Part shown: positions 9,033 through 16,931 of the stretch, one piece after another | Layout of the letters: the number at the start of each line of letters is the position of its first letter | Numbering within the stretch: position 1 is the stretch's first letter | NCBI GenBank assembly: GCA_963675925.2 | Contig: CAXXIB010000003.1 | Coordinates: forward strand, 476,245-540,244 | DNA from: CAXXOK01 sp963675925 | GTDB lineage: Bacteria > Bacillota > Clostridia > Christensenellales > Aristaeellaceae | Reading direction: 5' to 3' | Length of the DNA stretch: 64,000 nt | Position numbers and translations under genes: made by a program | The notes under the pieces: model-generated | What the model was told of the DNA's origin: nothing | The model's input: the letters and a program-made list of their open reading frames with translations, nothing else | Database searches by the model: none

Positions 9033-9992
9033 ATGAAACAGCAGAGTATCATGACTCTTGCAAAAGATATGCGTTTTGAAGGGTATGTGCTTGTTCGCAT
9101 GAGCGAGCAGCGTACCGGCAATACAGGCCGCAAGTATCTGGACTTAACCCTGGGCGACAGCACCGGAGAACTTAACGGCAAACTATGGGACGGGAATACT
9201 GATCCGCCGCCCGTTGGCAGCGTAATCAAAGTTCGCGGCATTACTTTGGAATACAACGGCCGTCTGCAGCTGCGCATTGAAAAATTGCGCCCGCTGGAAG
9301 AAACCGACAAGGTGGACATGAGTCTGCTGACCCCCTGCGCACCGGAAACCCCGGAAGCCATGCTGGAATACCTGAACCAGACTGTTTCCGAAATTAACAG
9401 TCCCCCGCTTCGGGCCATCGTGCAAGGGATGCTGGATCTGTATCAGGAAAAGCTCCCCTACTTCCCGGCTGCCCAGCGCATTCACCATGCAGAGCGCGGT
9501 GGGTTATTGCACCATACGCTGGGTATGCTCCGGCTTGCTAAAGGCGTACTGCCGCTGTACCCGCATCTCAATGCTGATTTGCTGCTGTCAGGTGTCATCA
9601 TTCATGACCTGTGCAAAATGGAGGAGCTGGATTCCAACGCCCTGGGCGTTGTGAAGGACTATACCGCGCCGGGCCTGTTGCTTGGCCACATCTCCATTGG
9701 CGTGACTCGGCTTGGCGAAGTCGCTACGAAACTGGACATTTCGGGAGAACCGCTGCTTCTTTTGCAGCACATGCTGCTCAGCCATCACGGCGAGGATATG
9801 TACGGAAGTCCCAGGAAGCCCATGTTCCCTGAAGCGGAGGTACTGCACTGGGTGGATATTCTGGATGCCCGCATGAATGAGATCAGCACGGCGCTGGCCA
9901 AAGTACCACCAGGCGTGTTCTCTGAAAAGATATGGTCGCTGGAACGCAGGCTGTATCAGCCCCACTATGATCAGCTAGAGCAGGATTCGTAG
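9033..9992 (+). CDS. yhaM: YhaM-like 3'-5' exoribonuclease (OB fold plus HD domain)
   Basis: YhaM-type enzymes are 3'-5' exonucleases with an OB-fold nucleic-acid-binding domain and an HD metal-dependent phosphohydrolase domain. The 319-residue protein shows the OB domain at about 12-100 (GYVLVRMSEQRTGNTGRKYLDLTLGD). The HD domain at about 150-310 has HHTLGML, HDLCKMEEL and LLSHHGE. I chose ATG 9033, just after the dnaB stop, because AACGGAG precedes it and the homologous sequence begins there; the frame is open upstream inside dnaB. Co-transcription with dnaB is likely. Confidence 0.88.
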   Translation: MKQQSIMTLAKDMRFEGYVLVRMSEQRTGNTGRKYLDLTLGDSTGELNGKLWDGNTDPPPVGSVIKVRGITLEYNGRLQLRIEKLRPLEETDKVDMSLLTPCAPETPEAMLEYLNQTVSEINSPPLRAIVQGMLDLYQEKLPYFPAAQRIHHAERGGLLHHTLGMLRLAKGVLPLYPHLNADLLLSGVIIHDLCKMEELDSNALGVVKDYTAPGLLLGHISIGVTRLGEVATKLDISGEPLLLLQHMLLSHHGEDMYGSPRKPMFPEAEVLHWVDILDARMNEISTALAKVPPGVFSEKIWSLERRLYQPHYDQLEQDS

Positions 9993-10042
9993 GTCAATAT
10001 TGTAAAAAGAACCCCACATACAGTCCTCGTGATTTGGGAATG

Positions 10043-10071
10043 TTGACGCGTTTTGTGCAAAATGTTAAAAT
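10043..10071 (+). promoter_or_regulatory. Promoter of the lipoprotein gene
   Basis: TTGACG (10043-10048) and TAAAAT (10066-10071) with a 17-bp spacer lie about 90 bp upstream of the start codon. Confidence 0.75.
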
Positions 10072-10160
10072 ACAACTGTATTCACAGCACGTAAATTGAA
10101 ACCTGCTCATACGATCCCCACTCCGCAAGCAGCGCTTGCCATGAATCGGAGGAAATCCAT

Positions 10161-11021
10161 ATGAAGCGAACAGCCCTTGTACTGCTTTGTCTTGCGGCTT
10201 TTGTATTGCTCTTAACCGGTTGTCAAAGTCAACCTGAAGATGTGATTCCCGAGGTGACCCAGTTTATCGGCCCTGCCGCCACGGATACCTCCGCGCCCAC
10301 GGCAACACCGACGGAAGCTGTGGAAGCCACCTTTACCGAGGAAGACGCACTGGCCGAAGAAGATACTACGCTTAACGAGCCTGCAACCAATGTTGATTTT
10401 GATGCAGGACTGGAAGCACAGACCAGCTTGTTCACCTCTGCTAACGTCAGCACCGATGCCGATGCGACAACCTACCCCTACACAGGCAGCGCGCCCATCC
10501 CGCTGGACCCGATCGACGCGCCGACACCAACACCCAAAGCACCGCTCAACTTTACCTATATCACCTATAGCCCGACCACCGTCGGTGTAACGTTTGAAGC
10601 GCCTGCGGGCTGGATTCCCGATGAAACCTACAACGAGGTCTTTACCCTGTCCGAGCCGGAAAGCCAAATGAAGGACGGTCAGCTTGGTATTATCAATGTC
10701 TATGCCGTACCTGTTATAAGCGACTATTCAATCGCGGAGCTGGAACAGGAGATTAAACAGCGTTTGAACACAATCGGTTCTTTGAACTTTGTGGAATGGA
10801 AACCCAGCTATACCGCTACCCGCTATTTGATGGGCAGCAAAGGCGTATATGCACAGTATACCGGTAAGCTCGTAACCGGCGTGGAAGTTGGCGGACGTGT
10901 ACATGCCGTAACGCTTGACAACGTTTTGTACTGTATTCAGATTACCTACCCGCTTGATTTTAGAAGTGACTTCCTGGACGTGTTTGCACAAGTCAGAGAG
11001 ACGATTAAACGCGTACAGTAA
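10161..11021 (+). CDS. Lipoprotein of unknown function
   Basis: The 286-residue protein has a lipoprotein signal peptide with lipobox LLTG-C21, so it is predicted to be anchored to the outer face of the membrane. Residues about 25-125 are a low-complexity linker rich in Thr, Ala, Pro, Glu and Asp (for example APTATPTEAVEATFTEEDA). The C-terminal 150 residues form a compact domain starting NFTYITYSPTTVGVTFEAP, with alternating hydrophobic residues like a beta-rich fold. I do not recognise a named family. It has its own promoter and a good GGAGG ribosome site, and is probably monocistronic. Confidence 0.8.
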   Translation: MKRTALVLLCLAAFVLLLTGCQSQPEDVIPEVTQFIGPAATDTSAPTATPTEAVEATFTEEDALAEEDTTLNEPATNVDFDAGLEAQTSLFTSANVSTDADATTYPYTGSAPIPLDPIDAPTPTPKAPLNFTYITYSPTTVGVTFEAPAGWIPDETYNEVFTLSEPESQMKDGQLGIINVYAVPVISDYSIAELEQEIKQRLNTIGSLNFVEWKPSYTATRYLMGSKGVYAQYTGKLVTGVEVGGRVHAVTLDNVLYCIQITYPLDFRSDFLDVFAQVRETIKRVQ

Positions 11022-11079
11022 TACAGAAAACTACGCCATACCAACAATCAATGTGACTCGTTTTTCGCTTGATTGACAA

Positions 11080-11113
11080 ACGAAAAGCGCTTCCTCCGTA
11101 AAGAGGAAGCGCT
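11080..11113 (-). terminator. Terminator of the zinc-ribbon gene
   Basis: AGCGCTTCCTC (11086-11096) and GAGGAAGCGCT (11103-11113) form a perfect 11-bp stem. On the minus strand it is followed by a U-rich run, so it serves the gene ending at 11131. It may also stop read-through from the lipoprotein gene. Confidence 0.85.
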
Positions 11114-11130
11114 GATCTCGTCGGATATTC

Positions 11131-11421
11131 TCAGTACTGGGACTGACGATTCCGGTCAAAGCACTCGCGGCAGTACACGGGACGGTCGCCACGGGGCTGG
11201 AAAGGCACCTGCGTGGTCACGCCGCAACCATCGCAGATCACTTCGTACATCTGGCGCTCGCCGCGGTTGGGGTTCTGCGACGCGCGACGCGCGGCACGGC
11301 AACCGGGGCAACGGCTGGGCTCGTTCTGAAATCCTTTGTCAGCAAAGAATTGCTGTTCGCTGGCAGAGAATACGAACTCCTCGCCACAATCCCGACAGGT
11401 CAGTGTTTTGTCTTCAAACAT
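11131..11421 (-). CDS. Small double zinc-ribbon protein
   Basis: The 96-residue protein carries two four-cysteine zinc sites. The first is C9-x2-C12 with C38-x2-C41 and the second is C63-x2-C66 with C84-x2-C87. The N-terminal half (TLTCRDCGEEFVFSASEQQFFA) matches the common zinc-ribbon domain found in short bacterial and chloroplast proteins. The second (YEVICDGCG...VYCRECF) resembles the CxxC-xx-CxxC ribbon that binds nucleic acid or protein. Function is unknown. The start ATG at 11421 follows GGAGGAG at 7 bp; an upstream in-frame start lacks such a site. Confidence 0.88.
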   Translation of the reverse strand: MFEDKTLTCRDCGEEFVFSASEQQFFADKGFQNEPSRCPGCRAARRASQNPNRGERQMYEVICDGCGVTTQVPFQPRGDRPVYCRECFDRNRQSQY

Positions 11422-11792
11422 GATGGGTCTCCTCCAAATCGATAATCTGTGTCCCAAGCTTCTCAGTGTTTACGGTGTGGATTTCCAAACTTCCGGACAT
11501 GGATGAACGAAGGAGGAAGAACCGATACCTTATACCTTGGCTGGGTCATCTGCGACATTATAACATGATCCACGGCCTTTGTATAGTTCTATTTCCTATT
11601 TTTCATAAAACTGTTGGCCCGTGATAAAACTTTCCCTTTTTTACCGCTTCAGCGTGCTACCATGTACTACTTGGTCTCATATGCGACTGTTAGACACTTT
11701 TCAAACCACAGACGATTCGCTATATTGAACTCTAGGTTTGGTTCATTTTAGAACCTGTAATACCAACTTTTAACAATGGGGATGAGCAGGAA
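11422..11792. other. Intergenic region with a short inverted repeat near the XRE gene
   Basis: No gene is visible here. The only structure I can point to is GGTTC (11740-11744) and GAACC (11751-11755), separated by ATTTTA, about 40 bp before the XRE start. It could be an autoregulatory operator. The rest is AT-rich without a convincing RNA. Confidence 0.35.
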
Positions 11793-12116
11793 ATGGATTA
11801 TATCGACCTCGGACGCCGGATTAGGAAACAGCGTACACAGCATGGGTGGACGCAGGAAACTTTAGCGGAACGTGTAAATGTATCCACCTCTTTTGTGGGT
11901 CACGTAGAGCGCGGTTCCCGTAAAGCCAGCCTTGAAACCTTGGTTTCGATGGCCAACGCTTTGGATGTCAGCGTGGACTATTTACTGTCCGGCAGCATCA
12001 ACAACAGCGTGATTGGCCCGATGCCCCAGGGTTTAAGCAACCAACAGCGCACCGCGCTCAAGGAAATCCTGACCACGATCCAAGACAACCTCTCTGAGTG
12101 GGAAAAGGATCAGTAA
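11793..12116 (+). CDS. XRE-family transcriptional regulator
   Basis: The 107-residue protein has a Cro/CI-type helix-turn-helix at about 7-62 (LGRRIRKQRTQHGWTQETLAERVNVSTSFVGHVERG is the pattern region). The strand-helix segment TLVSMANALDVSVDYLLSG ends the domain. The C-terminal 40 residues are a short helical tail with no ligand domain, so it is a simple repressor type. It is monocistronic, with a strong terminator directly after the stop. The target is unknown; no prophage genes are nearby. Confidence 0.9.
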   Translation: MDYIDLGRRIRKQRTQHGWTQETLAERVNVSTSFVGHVERGSRKASLETLVSMANALDVSVDYLLSGSINNSVIGPMPQGLSNQQRTALKEILTTIQDNLSEWEKDQ

Positions 12117-12127
12117 CCACCACTACT

Positions 12128-12152
12128 GCGTACCGTGGGGTACGCTTTTTTT
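12128..12152 (+). terminator. Terminator of the XRE regulator gene
   Basis: GCGTACC (12128-12134) pairs with GGTACGC (12139-12145) around a 4-base loop and is followed by seven T residues, a textbook intrinsic terminator. Confidence 0.92.
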
Positions 12153-12230
12153 GTGCAATCTAACGCGATTGGTTGTTAAAATCGTGCTTATAAACGCTTG
12201 CGCAGATTTTCATGAATTGCTGTGACTCCA

Positions 12231-12259
12231 TTGAATCCCTCTACCTGAAATGGTATAAT
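12231..12259 (+). promoter_or_regulatory. Promoter of the NusG-II / Gx / FMN-binding operon
   Basis: TTGAAT (12231-12236), a 17-bp spacer and a perfect TATAAT (12254-12259). A small hairpin in the leader, CCGTTT (12268-12273) with AAACGG (12282-12287), precedes the GGAGGGG ribosome site. Confidence 0.8.
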
Positions 12260-12302
12260 AGTCATTACCGTTTGCTTACGGAAACGGCAGATTGGAGGGG
12301 CC

Positions 12303-12695
12303 ATGAAGCGCAAGGACATCATCATTCTTGCTATCGTGCTGGTTGCAAGTTTGACCTTATATCTTCTCCGTCCCAAGGGCATCGACGATACCCAGTCAAC
12401 GGTGTACCTGAAGGTGTCCATTGCTGGGGAAACGCAGGAGTTAATTCCGCTTTCCCAGGAACGTGACATCCGCATTGAACAGGAAAACGGGGATTATAAC
12501 ATCATACACGTTCAGCCAAACGGGTTTGCCGTTATCGAAGCCAACTGTTATAACCAGGACTGCATTCATCAGGGTGAAGTCACACTGGACAACATTGGTG
12601 AGCGGCCTCTGGGCAACGAAGTAATCTGCCTTCCGCACAAACTGGTGCTTTCCATGGTCACCAAGGATGAATCCCTGCCGGAGACTAGCCCATGA
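12303..12695 (+). CDS. NusG domain II-containing membrane-anchored protein
   Basis: The 130-residue protein has one N-terminal membrane segment (about 5-22) and an external domain of the NusG domain II type. This domain carries the family hallmarks ANCYNQDCIHQG and VICLPHKLVL. Such proteins sit in Bacillota operons with a Gx-type transporter and an FMN-binding protein, as here, and are thought to take part in a membrane flavin electron-transfer system. The conserved Cys pair (C-x4-C) and His are present. Its stop overlaps the Gx gene start by 4 bp. Confidence 0.85.
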   Translation: MKRKDIIILAIVLVASLTLYLLRPKGIDDTQSTVYLKVSIAGETQELIPLSQERDIRIEQENGDYNIIHVQPNGFAVIEANCYNQDCIHQGEVTLDNIGERPLGNEVICLPHKLVLSMVTKDESLPETSP

Positions 12696-13207
12696 TCAAA
12701 ACTCGCAGGTTAGCGCTCGCAGCCGTTCTGATCTCCATCATGATGGTGCTTGGGTATGTGGAAAGCTTGTTGCCGGTCTCCTCAGTTCCGGGCATCAAAC
12801 TGGGACTGGCCAACAGCGCTCTGATCGTTGCTCTGTATTGGCTTGGCGTACCGGCCAGTTTCCAGATCATGCTCATTAAAAACGTACTGCTTGGCGTGTT
12901 TTTAGGCAATCCCATGTTGATTCCCTACAGTATAGCTGGCGGTACGCTCAGCCTGACGGTGATGAGCCTGTTATTCAAGCGTAAGGGCTTTAGCCCGATT
13001 GGGGTCAGTATCGCAGGCGGCGTGATGCACAATGTCGGTCAGATTCTTCTGGCCAGAATCATCCTGTCCACCCCATCGCTCTTGTACTACCTTGGCTTGT
13101 TAATGCCTGCTGGCGCAGTAATGGGGTTTCTCACCGGCATGATTGCCAAAACACTGCTTAAGCACTTCCCACCCAGCCGGTATCTGAATCGGCAAACCAA
13201 TCAATAA
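12692..13207 (+). CDS. Gx transporter family protein (heptaprenyl diphosphate synthase component I-like)
   Basis: The 171-residue, very hydrophobic protein has five or so membrane segments and the family pattern PVSSVPGIKLGLANSALIVALYWLG, typical of Pfam Hpre_diP_synt_I. Despite that family name, these proteins resemble ECF-type S components and are more likely transporters. The ATG at 12692 overlaps the preceding stop. The gene lies between a NusG-II protein and an FMN-binding protein, so it probably supplies or anchors a component of that flavin system. The substrate cannot be told from sequence. Confidence 0.85.
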   Translation: MIKTRRLALAAVLISIMMVLGYVESLLPVSSVPGIKLGLANSALIVALYWLGVPASFQIMLIKNVLLGVFLGNPMLIPYSIAGGTLSLTVMSLLFKRKGFSPIGVSIAGGVMHNVGQILLARIILSTPSLLYYLGLLMPAGAVMGFLTGMIAKTLLKHFPPSRYLNRQTNQ

Positions 13208-13223
13208 AACGGAGGACTCAAAC

Positions 13224-13784
13224 GTGAAGAAACACGCCTGGCTCATCCTATGTATCATCGCTCTGGTTGCTGGCCTAGCGCTTGCGACCACCAACATGGT
13301 CACGGCCGATCCCATCGAGCAGCAACGCATTGCCGCCATAGAGGCGGCCAGGAAAACCGTATTCCCCGCTGCCACCAGCTTCAGTGAACTGGTATTGGAA
13401 GCAGACAGCGAATTTGACAGCATCACCCTTGCCAAATCCGGGGACGAAACGCTGGGGTATATTCTGCAAAACACCGTTGGCGGCTATGGCGGCCCAATTG
13501 AAATTATTTTGGGCGTTGATATGCAGGGCGTAATCAATGGCATCACCGTCGGCGGCAGCAAGTTTGCCGAAACCGCCGGACTGGGAACCAAGGTGAAAGA
13601 ACCTGCGTTTACAGATCAGTTTGTCGGTCTTTCCGTGGTACCGGAGATGGACGTTAATGTCGATACGATTAGCGGAACGACTGTTTCGTCCTCAGCTGTC
13701 ATTAACGGCGTGATTGCGTGCTACCAGAGGTGGCAAGTCCTGATTGAGAATCCCATCCCCGAAGCTACCGCCGCTCCTCAGTAA
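13224..13784 (+). CDS. FMN-binding domain protein, RnfG-like
   Basis: The 186-residue protein has one N-terminal membrane anchor (about 5-23) and an external FMN-binding domain. The motifs are GYGGPIEIILGVD, ETAGLGTKVKEPAF and the flavinylation site SGTTVSS. In RnfG and NqrC the threonine of SGAT carries covalent FMN, so T153 is the predicted acceptor here, with Thr in place of the usual Ala before it. It probably passes electrons outside the membrane. ApbE, the enzyme that attaches the FMN, is not in this window. The terminator stem begins inside its last codons. Confidence 0.88.
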   Translation: MKKHAWLILCIIALVAGLALATTNMVTADPIEQQRIAAIEAARKTVFPAATSFSELVLEADSEFDSITLAKSGDETLGYILQNTVGGYGGPIEIILGVDMQGVINGITVGGSKFAETAGLGTKVKEPAFTDQFVGLSVVPEMDVNVDTISGTTVSSSAVINGVIACYQRWQVLIENPIPEATAAPQ

Positions 13785-13801
13785 GAGGACGGCGTTTTTT
13801 T
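13769..13801 (+). terminator. Terminator of the FMN-binding protein operon
   Basis: CGCCG and TCCTC (13769-13779) pair with GAGGA and CGGCG (13785-13794), with one bulged C, followed by seven T residues. The left arm overlaps the stop region of the gene. Confidence 0.9.
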
Positions 13802-13862
13802 CATTTCTAAGCCATTGCTTCCCCTAGCAACCACTACTTTCTAAAATCACGGAGTTTTATCC

Positions 13863-15560
13863 ATGCGAAAACAATCCCATCCTATCGAGCCGCTGATTCA
13901 CACGGCCACCGGAAAACAGGAAGCCGATTTGGTGTTTAAAAATGCCGATGTGCTTAATGTTTTCACCCAGGGGATCCTCCGGGCAGATGTTGCTATTGTC
14001 AATGGCAAGATTGCCGGTGTTGGCAGCTACAGCGCTGCAAATCAGGTTGATTGTACCGGTTTAACCCTATGCCCGGGTCTGATCGATGCACATTGCCATA
14101 TTGAAAGCTCCATGGCAACGCCTGCAGAGTTTTCCCGCGCGGTGCTGCCCTCCGGCACCACAACCTTGATTGCCGATCCGCATGAAATTGTGAATGTCTG
14201 CGGTGCACGCGGTTTGCAGTTTATGCTGGACGCAGCGGACCATGCCGTTTGCGACATTCTGTATATGCTGCCGTCCTGCGTGCCCGCAACGGAATTTGAA
14301 ACCTCCGGTGCGGATTTCAGCGCTGCCGATATGCAGCCTTTCCTGCACCATCCGCGTGTACTCGGCCTTGCCGAGGTAATGAACTTCCCCGGGGTTCTGT
14401 CAGCCGAAACGGCGATGCTGGATAAAATCAAGTTGTTTGACCGCATGATGATCGACGGCCACGCCCCCGGCATAAGCGGCAATGCGCTGCAAGCCTATGT
14501 AGCCGCCGGCATTGCCAGCGATCACGAAGCGACAAGCTTTGCCGAAGCGTTGGAAAAGGCGCGTGCCGGGCTTGCCGTGCTGGTGCGTCAGGGAAGCGCT
14601 GCGCAGGATTTAGAAGCGATACTGTCCGGTGTGCTGCAGGAGAAACTGTCAACCCGGCGGTTTATGATGTGCACGGATGACAAACATCTGGACGATATCC
14701 ACCGCTACGGGCATATTGTGCACAACGTGCGCATGGCGATTGATCTTGGGTTTTCCCCTATCGAAGCCATCACCATGGCCAGCTATAACACGGCAGAGCA
14801 TTTCGGTCTGCGGGATCGCGGAGCCATTGCCGCCGGACGGCGCGCCGATCTTCTGCTGGTCTCCGACTTGCAAGCCATGAAAATCGAAGCCGTTTATCAA
14901 AACGGTATATCTGCGGATACGCTGCTGCAGTCCCCCTCTACAAAGCTGGACGTTCCCTCCGAAATCCTAAACTCCGTTCATTTTAAACCGATTACGGAGG
15001 CCGAAATCCAGCTTAAAACCGACGGCGTGACCGATGTCATGGGGATGATACCGGGGCAAATCCTAACCCACCACCTGCAAGAAGCGGTTCCGGTTGAAAA
15101 CGGCTTTTTCAAACCATCGCAAACTTATGCCAAGCTCTGCGTGCTGGAAAGACACGGCAAGAACGGCAATATCGCCGTTGCCCCGCTGAAAGGGTACGGT
15201 GTGCATGGCGGCGCGGTCGCAACCTCGGTTGCCCACGACAGCCACAATATCATCGTAGCCGGAGACAACGATAGCGATATCGTGCTGGCTGTAAACCATC
15301 TACGTGCCATCGGCGGCGGGTATGTGGTCGTACACAATGGTACTGTTATCGGGTCTTTACCTTTACAAGCCGCCGGACTGATGAGCCTTAAATCCCATGC
15401 ACAAGTGGAGCAGCTGACCGAAACTGTCCTTGCTGCCGCGCGCACGCTGCACATTGCCGATGGCATTGATCCGTTCATTAGTCTTTCATTTATGGCGCTC
15501 GCTGTAATTCCCACGCTCCGGCTAACCGATCAGGGTTTGATCGACCTGTTCACATCGTAA
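13863..15560 (+). CDS. ade: Adenine deaminase
   Basis: The enzyme converts adenine to hypoxanthine and ammonia in purine salvage. The 565-residue protein is a metal-dependent amidohydrolase of the Ade type. The metal-binding motif is PGLIDAHCHIESSM, then SGTTTLIADPHEIVNV and LGLAEVMNFPGV. DGHAPGISG and SDHEA complete the active site, and the C-terminal domain has the usual GGYVVV region. Length is normal. The ATG at 13863 follows CACGGAG. It lies alone between two terminated units; there is no purine operon around it. Confidence 0.97.
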   Translation: MRKQSHPIEPLIHTATGKQEADLVFKNADVLNVFTQGILRADVAIVNGKIAGVGSYSAANQVDCTGLTLCPGLIDAHCHIESSMATPAEFSRAVLPSGTTTLIADPHEIVNVCGARGLQFMLDAADHAVCDILYMLPSCVPATEFETSGADFSAADMQPFLHHPRVLGLAEVMNFPGVLSAETAMLDKIKLFDRMMIDGHAPGISGNALQAYVAAGIASDHEATSFAEALEKARAGLAVLVRQGSAAQDLEAILSGVLQEKLSTRRFMMCTDDKHLDDIHRYGHIVHNVRMAIDLGFSPIEAITMASYNTAEHFGLRDRGAIAAGRRADLLLVSDLQAMKIEAVYQNGISADTLLQSPSTKLDVPSEILNSVHFKPITEAEIQLKTDGVTDVMGMIPGQILTHHLQEAVPVENGFFKPSQTYAKLCVLERHGKNGNIAVAPLKGYGVHGGAVATSVAHDSHNIIVAGDNDSDIVLAVNHLRAIGGGYVVVHNGTVIGSLPLQAAGLMSLKSHAQVEQLTETVLAAARTLHIADGIDPFISLSFMALAVIPTLRLTDQGLIDLFTS

Positions 15561-15598
15561 CGGGATTGATTTTTTACCGTATCTCACTGGCAATGTTC

Positions 15599-15626
15599 TT
15601 GCATCCCCTATAAATAATGATACAAT
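15599..15626 (+). promoter_or_regulatory. Promoter of the ridA-nfnAB unit
   Basis: TTGCAT (15599-15604) and TACAAT (15621-15626) with a 16-bp spacer lie about 70 bp upstream of ridA. Confidence 0.65.
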
Positions 15627-15701
15627 AGTACAGGGTCTGATTTTTTCATACCCTTTATCCCGTTTTATAGGCATTGATTGATCACAGAAAGGGGTTATCC
15701 C

Positions 15702-16076
15702 ATGAAACAAACCATTCAATCCACGCATGCACCCAAAGCGATCGGCCCGTATTCGCAGGCTGTCTCTATTGGTGATTTCGTATTTACCTCCGGTCAGCTG
15801 GGTATTGATTTGCAAACCGGCACACTTGTCCAGGGCGTGGAAGCCCAGGCCAAGCTCGCCATGACCCATATTGGTTCGATTTTGAAGGAAAAGGGCCTCA
15901 CCCATGCCAATATCATCAAAACCACGATATTCCTTGCGGATATGGCTGATTTTAAAGCAGTCAACGCTGTTTACCAAAGCTTTTTCACTGCTGATTTCCC
16001 TGCGCGCAGCACTGTGCAGGTCGCCGCGCTGCCGCTTGGTGGCAGTGTGGAAATCGAATGCATCGCCACTGCATAA
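15702..16076 (+). CDS. ridA: RidA family enamine/imine deaminase
   Basis: RidA proteins hydrolyse reactive enamine and imine intermediates, such as 2-aminoacrylate released by PLP enzymes. The 124-residue protein shows the family start APKAIGPYSQAV, the FTSGQLGID motif and the active-site region ARSTVQVAALPLGGSVEIECIA (with Arg and Glu). The start ATG at 15702 has GAAAGGGG upstream; the longer frame start at 15678 lacks one. It is followed 11 bp later by nfnA and probably co-transcribed, although a functional link to electron bifurcation is not obvious. Confidence 0.95.
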   Translation: MKQTIQSTHAPKAIGPYSQAVSIGDFVFTSGQLGIDLQTGTLVQGVEAQAKLAMTHIGSILKEKGLTHANIIKTTIFLADMADFKAVNAVYQSFFTADFPARSTVQVAALPLGGSVEIECIATA

Positions 16077-16087
16077 AAGGAAATATA

Positions 16088-16930
16088 ATGTTCACGATAC
16101 TTGAAAAAAGAATGCTAAACCCCACCGTTGCGCAGATTACTATGGATGCACCGTTGATTGCAAAAAAAGCGGAAGCAGGTCAATTCGTCATACTCCGCGC
16201 CAAGGATAACAGCGAACGTATGCCTCTGACCATTGCCGGCTACGACAGACAAGCCGGAACCATCATGCTGATCTTCCAAATTGTGGGCGAGGGCACCGCA
16301 GAACTGTCTACCTTGCAGCAGGGCGACGCAATTCAGGATTTTGTCGGCCCCCTCGGTCAGCCCACCCATGTGGAGGGATTGCATAAAGTATGCGTTGTCG
16401 GCGGCGGCGTGGGATGTGCCATTGCACTCCCCATTGCAAAAAAACTGCATGATCTGGGTGCAACCGTCCATTCTGTGGTCGGGTTTCGCAATCAAGACCT
16501 GGTCATACTCGAGCAGGAGTTTCGGGATATCAGCCAGGAAATGCGTTTGATGACCGATGACGGCAGCCACGGCGAAAAAGGCCTGGTCACAACCGCGCTG
16601 GAGACATTCATCCAGGCAGGAAACCAGTACGATGCCGTCATTGCCATCGGGCCTTTAGTGATGATGAAATTCGTCAGCTTGCTCACCAAGAAATACGGTA
16701 TTAAGACCATTGTCAGCATGAATCCTATCATGGTCGATGGTACGGGCATGTGCGGTGGTTGCAGGTTGACTGTTGGCGGCGAAACCAAATTTGCCTGTGT
16801 TGACGGGCCTGATTTTGACGGCCATCTGGTTGATTTCGACGAAGCGATCAGCCGCAGCCGTATGTATGATGAAAATGAAGCCCACGCACGGGATGCCGCC
16901 TGCAGGCTGATGCGTATGGAGGAAAGCTGA
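16088..16930 (+). CDS. nfnA: NfnA-type FAD/NAD-binding subunit (NADH-dependent ferredoxin:NADP+ oxidoreductase, small subunit)
   Basis: NfnA joins NfnB to couple NADPH oxidation with reduction of ferredoxin and NAD+ by flavin-based electron bifurcation, or the reverse. The 280-residue protein belongs to the dihydroorotate dehydrogenase electron-transfer family. The FAD domain is at about 5-95 (RMPLTIAGYD), the NAD-binding part VVGGGVGCAIALPIAKKL, and the C-terminal [2Fe-2S] cysteine cluster GTGMCGGCRLTVGG plus ACVDGP. ATG 16088 follows AAAAGGAAAT. The nfnB start is two bases past its stop, so the pair is one operon. A SudB-like role is possible. Confidence 0.92.
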   Translation: MFTILEKRMLNPTVAQITMDAPLIAKKAEAGQFVILRAKDNSERMPLTIAGYDRQAGTIMLIFQIVGEGTAELSTLQQGDAIQDFVGPLGQPTHVEGLHKVCVVGGGVGCAIALPIAKKLHDLGATVHSVVGFRNQDLVILEQEFRDISQEMRLMTDDGSHGEKGLVTTALETFIQAGNQYDAVIAIGPLVMMKFVSLLTKKYGIKTIVSMNPIMVDGTGMCGGCRLTVGGETKFACVDGPDFDGHLVDFDEAISRSRMYDENEAHARDAACRLMRMEES

Positions 16931-16931
16931 T

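Noticed and set aside
12692..13207. Heptaprenyl diphosphate synthase component I activity
   Set aside because: The protein is purely membranous with no prenyltransferase motifs; the family name is historical.
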